From assembly GCF_024323335.1 (NCBI RefSeq), contig NC_066583.1, forward strand, positions 358,614,377 through 358,678,376: a stretch of 64,000 nt of DNA, in the 5' to 3' direction. Shown piece after piece: positions 33,427 to 43,594 of this stretch. Under the pieces are notes generated by a model. That model was given only the letters and a program-made list of their open reading frames with translations. It searched no databases and was not told the DNA's origin. A program made the translations under genes and the position numbers. The DNA comes from Lathyrus oleraceus. Lineage: Eukaryota; Streptophyta; Magnoliopsida; Fabales; Fabaceae. The stretch's first letter is position 1. Each line of letters starts with the position of its first letter.

Positions 33427-36400
33427 TGTAGCGGTGTATTCGACGCTATATGATTTATCGATTAAACCATAAGCAAAGCATACAATGAAATTTCGAGTCG
33501 CCACCGCACTTTTATTTATCCAAAGGACTGGCTAAAAAGCGAACAAAAGCCTAAGAAGTTTTACACGTAGAAAACTAATAAAAAGATCAGAGAGTCTGGG
33601 TAAGGGGTAAATTACGCAATGGGAAGGTGTTAGGCACCCACTACGTCCTAGGTACTCCTAGGGAGCCCTTTTCACACTTGTTGTATAATATTGTTATTTG
33701 TTATGACATAAGTATTGTGCAAACATGATTGGGATGATGAGAAAAGAATGTACATTTTTATTGGGTTTGAACGGATGAACCCGCTGCCTACGTACCTTCC
33801 ATCAAAGGTAAGGATCAAAACGCCGTAGTTCGGCTAAAAGATTTCCAAAAGTTGGTGGATTCAATTTTAAACAATAGCATTGAGGCTTTTCATTATCAAT
33901 GGGAGAAAACTCGACCAAGACCAACATCCACCATGCGAGGATAGCTTCGACGTACTAGAGGGGTTAGCCCTGTTTTCAGTACGGAAGTCTTACTGTCGAC
34001 TCACTAAAGATAAGGTGAGGTTTACATCAACCACAATGATAATTGAAACCTATGGCTAATGCATGAAAAGATTAACAATGGACAAAGCCAAAACAAGTGA
34101 ATGAGTGAAGTTAATTGATTGTGATTATGAAAGTAGAGTCAAAGTATGATTAAGATTAATTCAAAGAAGTATTATGAAATGGAGTTTTTGAAAAAATTCA
34201 AGGACTTGAGGTCCAGGTTTTTAGTTTGAAAAAGAACATGAAGATGTTTGCACAACATTTATGTCAAGTTTGAGATCAAAGTGTGAAAAGGTTTAGGACA
34301 TAATGAGGATGAATGGATGAAGATGGATTGTAAAACTTCTTAGAAGGTTCACTTCTTGAAATCATATAGAAGATGATTCAAGTGTGTCCTTTGGAATGAG
34401 CAATGGATAATAACAAACAAACAAGAAAGTCAACAAAAGAGGATATCGGATGCCAATCATTGGGCTTATACCAATCTCCTAAAACAGAACTGGATATCAG
34501 AGGCCACTCAATGGTCTTACACTAATCTCCTCAAACAAAGAAATAAAAGGTGGATACCGGATACCAATAGATGGATTTACACCAGTCTCCTAAAACAGAA
34601 ATGGATATCAGAGGCCACTCAATGGACTTATACTAATCTCCTAAAACAAAATGAAACTTGGATACCGGATGCCAATCTGTCTGGACTTATACCAATATCC
34701 AACATATGATCCTAGGAAAGCAAATGCCAACTTGCAGGGACTTACAGTTGCAACCTCACATAAACAAAGAAAAACAAAACATGGATGTCAGATGCCAATC
34801 TGTCTGGGCTTACTCTAACCTCCACAGTATGGTCCTAGGAATACAAATGCCAACTTGCAGGGACTTACAGTTGTATCCTCACATACAAACAAACAAAGCA
34901 ACATGTGATCATAGGAAAGCAAATGCCAACTTACAGGGACTTACAATTGCATCCTCACATACAATCAAGTGCATCAAGCAAAGATAAGATGAGTGGCCAA
35001 TGGAATGGTCTTATACTCACTTCCATATCATAGGAACAATAGCCAAAGGAATGGTCTTACAATTGTCCTCAATGGGTAAACAGCAATGATAAGTCACGAA
35101 GACAAATGAGATGATTATGCATTGATGAGCAATTAATGATGATGATAAATGCATGAAGCATACAAGCAAACATGTGCATATGAAGTAATCAAGCAATCAA
35201 TGAGAATCAAACAGCACACACTATAACCACACAATGAGGCTCACACAGAGGGTTAGGCACTGAGGCCAACTGGAATAGGGTCAAAGATTGCTCTTAACCT
35301 TGCCATTGAGGGGCTAAGGTGAAGCAGATGAAAGGAGATGAGGGGTGTGCCTCATTGCTCTCATCCCTGATCACGGAGAGCATTTGAATATCAGAAGGTG
35401 TGGGAGTTCAGAAAGTAGGAACTCTCTCCACATTATTGACTCGATAGATCTTGGGTTTTGATCTCAATGCTACAACCATGTAATGGGAGCAAGGAGAAGA
35501 CTCACAGAATAGTAGGGGATAGGTTGCTTATCCCTTTGATCTACCAATTGCCTTACTTGAAGGACTTTTCCTGCTTGGGACAAAATTAAACACACACAAG
35601 CATTGCCTCTTAAGGAGGACTTCAGACAGTTTGCCCGGCCAAATAACAGGCCGGGTCTCCAGACTACATGAAGATAAGGAATTATACCTCAAAGCAAATT
35701 GCTAAATAGCAAAGCAAAGCAAGTTCAAAGAACTTAAGCAACTAATGGTACCTGAAATAGTCAAACAAATCAGTACACAGTTCAACAGTTTAAAGCAAAA
35801 GTGAGAATAGAATTAACAGTCAACATGATCAGATGAATGTGCAAAGCACAAGACTCAAGTCATATGAATCAAGCCACCTACAAAACAAAGAGGTTAGCAC
35901 ATGATAAAAAATCAAGCTCAAACAAATTGGATTGTTCTCTTTGAAGCATTTGTGCTTAACCTGAAACAATGAGCTCAAACATAAGCAACAGGACCACTAG
36001 GACAAGCCTAGGGTCAAAATGAGATGAGAAAGTCAAAACCGCAAAGGATAGTCAACCAAAATCAAGTTTAAACATTCAAGAAACAAACCCAATTGGTCTC
36101 AAGTTCATATCATGCATCATCATCATTTTATAGACAAAAGAAGTCAAAGCATGGCAAAAGAGAGCACATAGAAGTCAACAGAAAGACCAAGCTCAAAAGC
36201 AAACACAATCAATTCCAAAAATCACCAAATAATTCATGCTCAATCACAATCCACATAATGACATGCATATAAAATTTCAGCTCATTTGGATCATGAGAAG
36301 ATGGTCAATTAAAATCAGGAAGTCAAACAATTTCAAACATGCACAAAGAAGTCAAACAAACATGTATCAACTTCAAAAAATCATAACTCAATGACAACAG

Positions 36401-38264
36401 ATGAGAAATTAATGGGATCAACACCAATGCAAAGCTTAAGATGTCTAGTATGCACATGTAAAATTTCATGATCATCCAATAGGGTATGAGAATTTCACAA
36501 AGGAAATGGCAAGATGTGTCACACAAAGTCAACATTTGACTAGGAAGGGGAGAAAAATCTCAAATAATTAGGAAATGGCATAATTAATTCCAGGAAAAAT
36601 CACAAGTCAACTAGACATATAAGAGAAGGTTCATGCAAAATTTCACATCAATTAGAGGTCAGGAAGCATGTCAACAAAAATCATGAAATTGCATATCAAT
36701 GGTGTGACACAAATTGTCACACCCTACTTCAAAAATTCATATCTCAATGACCAGATAAGATAAATTCAAGAACTCTACATCAAAACAAACATGAATGAGT
36801 GTAGATTAACCACAAAAAAAATTCAGGGTCATTGGATACATCATCACAATTTCACAAAAGAAATGGCAAAAGGTACAAAATGTGCATACATGTTAAGAAA
36901 CCTAATACCATTAAAAATCCAGCCTACCAAAAAAATCATTAAAAATCATGATAAAATACTAGACATTCAACAGGACATGATGCAAAAAATTCCATGATTT
37001 TTGGAGTTGAAATGAGTGAGAAATGAATTTTGTAAGTTGAGGTAACAAATTGGAAAGAATGAACAACATAACATGATTTAGCAAGTCAACCAATTGACCG
37101 AGTGGCATTTTTGCAATTCCTGCAGTCACTAATCAAAACGCATCGTTTCAGCAAATGGAACCAAATATTTTGATTGGTCGGTTCTCAATGGAACAGTACA
37201 TACACACATGCAATACGTGAAACCCAGAAAACTGGAAAATAATTAGGGTTTAGCACAGTGTTTAGGGTTCAAGCTACAATATTCGTCTTCATCAACCAAC
37301 AGAAGTCGTGAAATTCAAACATGCCCAGAAACATCAATCGAGCACACCATTATGATCAGCAAGCAACACATAATACGAATATGGCATCCATTTTCACTAA
37401 TTCATCTTGAACAAAGCAACTTGTAGGAAAAAACCCCATCAAAATTGGCCAAATGGTTCATGAGATATGGCCTTTTGAAGTTCAAGAAATTGTGAAAATG
37501 AAATGATCATATCTTGCCAACCATACATGGGATTTGAGAGTTCTTGGACTTTTTGAAAATGGGAGAACAAGATCTTCAACTTTCATGTTGGGCAAAAATT
37601 CATTTGAAGCTTGTATCATGATGCAAGTTGAGGATCAAGAAGTTTCCATTTTTGGCAGTTAAAATTACAGGTCCACTTTCTATTTTGGGAAATTTCTGAT
37701 TTTGCTCCAAATTCTTCCATGATGGTATTTTACATGATATATGAGGCTTATATAAGCATGAATGAACTCCTTCAAATCAATTCCATCCATCAAATCACTG
37801 ATTAAATGGACAGTTGACCAAGTTTGACTTTTCTAGGGTTTTGGATGACTGAAGCATGTTCTGATGAATTCCAAACCCTAATCCCTTGAGAACTTGATTC
37901 CAAATGATGTCCCAAGTTATATGAACTCTTGATTATTGATCATGGTGCCCAAATTCTGCAAGAATGGCCACCATCCACTGCTTTGACTTACTTTGACTTA
38001 CTTTGACTGATTTTGACCTAATTACTGATGATTGCTTCAGCTGCAAGTAACATGGTTAGATGACAATATTTTTTGTACTTTTTGGTTAGTAAACATATGA
38101 AAAGCAAAGATATACAAATTCAAAGCATGCTTGGTGATCAAGAATCAACTCACAAGGCAACTTACCCACTAGGAGGGAAGCTAGGGCATGCAATGATCCT
38201 TGAGGCCATGGTATGATATGATATGGGCCATGAGGGATCTTAGGGCCAAAATTGGGGTCTTACA
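33427..38264 (-). repeat. 5' LTR of the nested Ogre derivative (4838 bp)
   Basis: Same termini as 20606-26270. Shorter by 838 bp missing after CAAAGCAA at about 37419, and longer by an 11-bp extra TTTGACTTACT near 37990; together these explain the 827-bp difference exactly. Differences otherwise are scattered single bases. No gene. Confidence 0.93.
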
Positions 38265-38269
38265 GGTAG
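38265..38269. repeat. Target site duplication GGTAG, right copy
   Basis: Matches 20601-20605 across the nested element. Confidence 0.95.
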
Positions 38270-38633
38270 CCTGTGCACCATAATATCTGTATCCAAACCA
38301 GGCATATCTTGATACGACCATGCGAATACGTCCACATATTCTTGCAGCATTTCAATCAGCCCTCTCTTGACCTTTTCCTCTAAAGCAGCCCCTATCTTGA
38401 TCTCTTTCTTTGCGTCCTCAGTACCAAGGTTAATGACTTCCAACTCTTCTTGATGAGGTTGAATGACCCTTTCCTCCTGTTTCAATAGTTTGGCCAATTC
38501 TTTGGGGAGTTCACAATCTTCTTCACTCTCCTCTTTGGCTTGGTAAATGGGATTATCGAAGTCATACTGAGCCATAACAGAACTATTTTCAACGGAATCC
38601 GCAAGAACAATTCTGCACGAATGATGTTTCATG
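38270..38633 (-). pseudogene. pol: Host Ogre pol, first part (lead-in to RT)
   Basis: Minus-strand frame from an acceptor-like AAAATAAAG/CATG to the nested insertion. It contains an acidic linker (KEESEEDCELPKELAKLL), then NLGTEDAKKEIKIG and FAWSYQDMPGLDTDIMVHRL, the standard block just before the Ogre RT. It continues in frame at 20605 once the nested element and one GGTAG are removed. 38634-38867 between it and the gag-protease stop would be the Ogre intron and shows no coding content; I could not settle the donor. Confidence 0.85.
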
Positions 38634-38867
38634 CTTTATTTTAGAAAAGAGTTCAAGAAAGTCACACAAAAAAAAAACATTGCCATTTTTATTGTTTTGA
38701 AAATGAAAGTAATAAAAACAGAAAGACAGTGAACACAAATTTGATTGCAATACGTCCTTTATTGATGATAATCATTGAAAATTTAAAACATGATGTGGCC
38801 CTACAATGAACCACTACGCCTTGGGCAGAGCGTAGGGCTTTCATGCAAAATGAAAAACAGAAGAAAA

Positions 38868-41712
38868 TTACTCTGTCTGAAGAGTAACTTGGACTATTTC
38901 TTCAGCAGTCCAGTTGTTGATCTTCTCCCCTGGAACACACGGGCACACCGAATTATCCATATCACAATCACTGTCACCATCTTCATTGTCTGTTGCAAAG
39001 ACATCCCCGTGATTCATCAATCCAGCACTAGTGAAAGTACACAGCCCTTTCTGATTCTAGACACCCTGCTCTGATGATTGAAAAGGCTGATAACCAATGC
39101 CAATAATGTCTTCTTTTACGGGCACATCAATCACCTTGCCCCAACCTTCCGTGTTACCTGAATGAATGACCTCCAGAGCTTGTTTATAGGACGTAATCGA
39201 GGTACCTGGTTTCTTCTGTTCAACAAAAGCCACTTTCTCAATACTGACAGTCTCAAAAGCTTGACATAGAGTTTCATGAATTTCGCCATCCATCTCCACA
39301 TATTTGAAGGAGGATAAATGGCTCACAAAGATGTCCTCTTCGCCACACACGGTCACAACTTGACCATCCCACACATATTTTAGCTTTTGGTGGAGAGTCG
39401 AAGAAACTGCTCCGGCTCCATGTATCCAGGGACGCCTCAACAGAAAACTATATGCTGGTTGAATATCCATCACATAGAAAACAATATTAAACACTTCCGG
39501 GCCGATCTTCACATGCAACGTGACTTCACCAAAAACTGATCGCTTGGATCCATCAAAAGCACGGACAACAAGATCACTTGGTGTGAGAACAACCCCTTTG
39601 ACATCAAGCTTACTCAGAGCCTTTTTGGGCAGCACATTCAAAGAAGAACCGGTATCAACCAAAACATGCGACAAAACCGCGCCTTTGCATTCCATCGTGA
39701 TATGCAGAGCTCTATTATGATTGCGACCCTCAGGTGTCAAGTCTATATCCGTGAATCCCAAACCATGTATCGTGTTAACATTTGCAATAACACCTTCAAG
39801 CTGGTTAACAGAAATCTTTTGAGGCACATAAGCCATATTCAACATTTTCAACAGGGCGTTACGATGTGCCTCAGAACACATCAACAGAGAGAGAATAGAG
39901 ATTTTTGACGGTGTCTGGTTCAACTGATCCACGATCTTGTAATCACTCTTCTTGATAATTCTCATAAATTCCTCCACGTCCTTCTCAAAAGAACTCTCGA
40001 GCACTTCCTTTCGCACTGGTTCTTCTTCAACTACAACTTGTTTTCCTTTTGTTCTAGCAAGAGCCTCAGCATTGTTATCCTTCGGAACCTGTGGTGCAAA
40101 CAAACGACCATTTCTCGTAAATCCTCTGGGTCCTCCCACATTACCCACAGTCGAACCAACTGTTACTGGAGTCTTATTTGACGAACCAATCATCATTGGA
40201 GTATGATTTACTGATCTGGTCTGATTCTCTGGTCTTCTATTTCTGCAAAAAGCATTGTCATATTGCCACGGAATTGCTCTACTATTCTCAAAAAGTCTTC
40301 CACTAGAAGCAGCAATGGTGGTAGGAATACTGATAGTTACTGGAGCATTAATAATCATGGGAACACCAACAGTCACCGGAGCAGATATGGTCACGGGCGC
40401 AGCTACGGTCACAGGAGTACCAATAGTCACAGGCGCACTAATAGTTCTTGGAGCACGTACAGGACCTTCTGACGGTGTAAAGTAAATGGTAACAATCAAT
40501 ACCTCTTCACGGTCTTTCACTACTCGATCAAACTGTAAACAACCTTCATTCATCAATTCCTGGATACCTTCTTTCAATTTCACACAGCCGTTTTTATGAT
40601 TACCACAATCTGAACAATTCTTGTCATGTCCCGGGAATACTCCCCCTCTAAGCAGATGTTCCTTCACTACAAACAACGAAGTCTGAACATCATTAATATT
40701 GACTACCAAGTTCAAATTTTCCCCATCTTCCACACCATTTACTCTAGGCCCTCCATGCTGAGGCATATGATTATTCACCACATTCGGAGTAGGAGGAAAG
40801 TTAATCGTCTTGGCATCAATAAAATCTTGAACTTTATGGTGAAAAGCCTGACAATTCTCGATGTGGTGCCCTGGCGCACCAGAATGAAAATCATAACGGA
40901 CATTAGCATCATAACCAGCGGGAATCCTTGTTAATGGAGCCATAGTGCGAAGTTCAACAAATTTTAACCCGAGCAGTTCAGGGAGTAATTCAGCATAAGT
41001 CATTGGCAACGGATCAAAATGACGATCTGGCATTCTTTGTCTTGGTTGGAATTGGCGTTATTGTTGTTGTTGTGGTTGTCCCATACGATCCATGAATACA
41101 CCTTGCTGGGTTCCAATGAACATATCAGTCAATTCTCTCTCCAACATCGGAGGTTGTACTCTCGTAGCTAGTTCACGCCACCTCTGGGCGTATTCCTTGA
41201 AACTCTCACCGATCTTTTGAAACAAACTCTGCAACTAGGTTCTGCTCGGAGCCATGTCCATGTTATGCTTGTACTGCCTCAGAAAAACTTCACTTAACTC
41301 TCTCCAGCTTTTGACAGATTCTTTTTTCAAGTCCATGTACCAATCCAAAGAGGCTTCAGACAAGCTGTCTTGGAAAAAGTACATCCACATTTTTTCATCA
41401 TCAGTATAAGCGGATATCTTCCGGTAGTAAGCTTGCACATGAGTTCGGGGACAAGAAGTGCCATTGTACTTGTCGAAAGATGGCGCTTTGAACTTGTACG
41501 AGATCCTTAACCCATCAACTAAACCCATGTTAGTAACATCAAAGCCCAAAGAATTATGGCACTCCATGGCGCGAATCTTTTCAGCAAGGGCGTCAACCTT
41601 TCTATCTCTCTCTTCCGCCTTTCCAAATTCATCATCATCACTGAGAATAGTGAACATATCTTCTTTCTTGTCAACCAAATGAGAAGGATGGTGAATTGGA
41701 GCACGTGCCGCT
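38868..41712 (-). pseudogene. gag-pro: Host Ogre gag-protease, main part (broken)
   Basis: Minus-strand frame interrupted by TAG at 41235-41237, TAA at 41058-41060 and TAG at 39057-39059, ending at TAA 38868-38870. Order: gag capsid region (about 41560-41080, with FKAPSFDKYNGT, YFFQDSL, WRELSEVFLRQY), a Gln run, a degenerate zinc-knuckle-like HSGAPGHHIENC, a linker of repeated APVTI/APVTV hexapeptides (about 40310-40470), and aspartic protease with DTGSS (Asp at 39655-39657) and an LGRPW-like LLRRPW. An acidic tail follows the last stop. The upstream part lies at 49715-50053, across the inserted Tekay element, and joins in frame through the CCGCT duplication. Confidence 0.9.
41708..41712. repeat. 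Target site duplication CCGCT, left copy
   Basis: CCGCT precedes the Tekay LTR here and follows it at 49715-49719. Confidence 0.95.
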
Positions 41713-41843
41713 TGTAACACCCCGAATTAAATAAGAGGATTATTTAATTAAGTTAATACTATATTTAATAATTTAATTAAATAAATTGAATTATTGAATT
41801 ATTATTATTATTAATATTATTTGGAATAATAATTAGTGGAAAA

Positions 41844-41899
41844 TATATAAGTTGGAATATGGAAAAAGGGTTTTTTGGTTGGTAAAGAGTTTTCACGTG
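41844..41899 (+). promoter_or_regulatory. LTR core promoter: TATATAAG (41844-41851) and CACGTG (41894-41899)
   Basis: Same pair as in the left Tekay family, here about 42 bases apart. The 3' LTR carries it at 48121-48128 and 48171-48176. Confidence 0.6.
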
Positions 41900-42010
41900 A
41901 AAAGTAGAGAAGCGATCGTGAAAGAGGAAAAAGGGCAAAGAGGCAGAGCTAGAGAGCAAAGGTTGAAGAACGGAAAAGCTTGAAGCTTAGAGATTGCCGG
42001 ATTATCTCAG

Positions 42011-43097
42011 GTAAGGGGGGTTTATCGTCGTTTAATGGGTATTATAGATTAACATGTCATGGGTAGTGATAAACCGTTGAATTGACCCTAATTGGGATGT
42101 TGAATGCTGAAATATTGTGATGAATAAGTTGTATTAAAGCTGTAATTGAGTCCGTAATTGTGTGAGTCGTGTTCCCCAGAACGTATAGCTTTTTACGGAA
42201 ATTGAATCGGAGGTCCGGAAGTCCTCCAACGGCGGAAAATGCGGAGAACTCTGCATTCTGCCTTGTGTTAGCGCAGGAACTGCTATTTTGTCTGCGTTAA
42301 CCGGTTAACCCAGGGCGTTAACCGGTTAACACTGTTATATTTTGTGGAAATGTGCTGTTTTGCCTGCGTTAACCGGTTAACCCAGGGCGTTAACCGGTTA
42401 ACACTGTTGCGTTTTGCCTGAAAGTGTGTTTTGTCCTGCGTTAACCGGTTAACCCAGGGCGTTAACCGGTTAACACTGTTGGAAATTGGAAAAAAAATGA
42501 TATTTTAATGTTGTGAACATAATTGGTTATTGGCCTATTATCGTTAATTTTGATGAGTAACTTTGTTGAGTTTATGTTATGAAGTGTTGATACAAATATG
42601 TTGATAAGTTGTGTTAAAGTTGTTGAAAAAAACTGAGTTGTAGGCTTGGTGAGCCAAAGTTGATTATAAGTTGATTATAAGTTGATTTTGTTGAAAACAT
42701 TGTTGTATTGATGTTCTTATTATGTTGTCGACAGTTTAAAGTCGTGTATGCCATGTACATTCATATGCATTAAGTCGGAGCTTTGCTCACACCACGTTGG
42801 CCTGGATTGGCAAAATTTTAAGTTGAAAGTTGAAGGCTTATGCCTTGATGCCCAATAAAATGGCAATGATTTTAAGTTGGGAGTTTTACTCCGAATGGTA
42901 CCACATGCATGACGAGTCGAGTCTCATTTGAGTTGCATTTTATGTTGTTATTGAGTATGATATTGGAGTTGATGTGCCGTTACTGAATGTGTAAATCTGA
43001 TTTGGGTGATGAAACGTTTAACTTACTTAGCATTACATGATGATTTATAATGCTTATTATATCGATTGAAGAACTCACCCTTACAACTATTTTTCAG
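42011..43097 (+). other. Predicted intron in the LTR leader (Tekay element)
   Basis: Donor ATCTCAG/GTAAGG at 42011 and acceptor CTATTTTTCAG/GTAACGAG ending at 43097, 1087 bp. The same sites, with conserved bases around them, occur in the diverged LTR of the left Tekay family. The intron contains all six palindromes of this LTR. In the 3' LTR the donor is GC (48288-48289) instead of GT. Inference from sequence conservation. Confidence 0.5.
42284..42480 (+). repeat. Triplicated unit with paired GTTAACCGGTTAAC palindromes
   Basis: Three copies of a block of about 70 bp, each holding two perfect 14-bp palindromes GTTAACCGGTTAAC separated by CCAGGGC and followed by ACTGTT. The 3' LTR has the same six at about 48570-48755. 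Confidence 0.95.
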
Positions 43098-43364
43098 GTA
43101 ACGAGCAGTGATTGAGTAGAAGCTAGTGCTTGGAGTCTAGTGTAGTCTCCGTAGTGGGTCATGCTCTGATAGATGTAACATCGGGACGGGATGTTTTTAA
43201 TTGTTGAATAATTTACATGTAATCTGTTATATGTTTCGAATGGTTGGTTGATTTTATCCGCTGCGAAGTATGCAAAAAATGTTATTTTGAATTAAATAAT
43301 GAGCATGACTGAATTTTATGGTGAAATGTGTGAAATATTGTGTGACACCCTTGATTGCGTATTT

Positions 43365-43370
<6 letters not shown>

Positions 43371-43428
<58 letters not shown>
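43371..43428. repeat. (AT)29 microsatellite
   Basis: 58 bases of perfect AT repeat in the 5' LTR; the 3' LTR has only (AT)8 at 49647-49662. Confidence 0.95.
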
Positions 43429-43433
<5 letters not shown>

Positions 43434-43484
43434 ATTGTTATTTAATTAAATATTTGGGGTATTTTTAGAAGGGTGTTACATTAG

Positions 43485-43496
43485 TGGTATCAGAGC
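43485..43496 (+). promoter_or_regulatory. Primer binding site for initiator tRNA-Met (Tekay element)
   Basis: TGGTATCAGAGC, four bases after the LTR end. 43497-43594 is the untranslated leader before gag. Confidence 0.95.
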
Positions 43497-43594
43497 AGGT
43501 CGGTCTGTCCGGCCAGTTGTCGTGTCGTTACTGTCTAACAATTGTGTATTGTTACTAATCTAACTTTTAAGTTGTGTTGTATTGATAAGTTGGA

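Larger units (their letters stand above)
20606..38264 (-). mobile_element. Nested Ogre derivative with two LTRs, lacking most of pol (about 17.7 kb)
   Basis: Complete insertion: LTRs at both ends (20606-26270 and 33427-38264), a tRNA-Arg primer site at 33403-33420, a polypurine-like tract at 26271-26285 and a 5-bp GGTAG duplication. The internal 7.2 kb keeps only scraps of coding sequence: a protease-tail piece, the first codons of the RT exon, and the last 110 codons of integrase. ORF1, gag core, RT and RNase H are gone. The 3' untranslated region is long and rich in repeats and hairpins. The LTRs differ by about 16 substitutions that I could see over 4.8 kb, so the insertion is young and must have been mobilised by proteins from another Ogre. 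Confidence 0.93.
41713..43480 (+). repeat. 5' LTR of the Tekay element (1768 bp)
   Basis: TGTAACACCCC to GGGTGTTACA. Contains a TATA box, G-box, predicted intron, six GTTAACCGGTTAAC palindromes and an (AT)29 microsatellite at 43371-43428. Confidence 0.96.

Noticed and set aside
43371..43428. AT run as a promoter TATA region
   Set aside because: It is a length-variable microsatellite at the LTR end, downstream of the likely start; the TATATAAG at 41844 is better placed.
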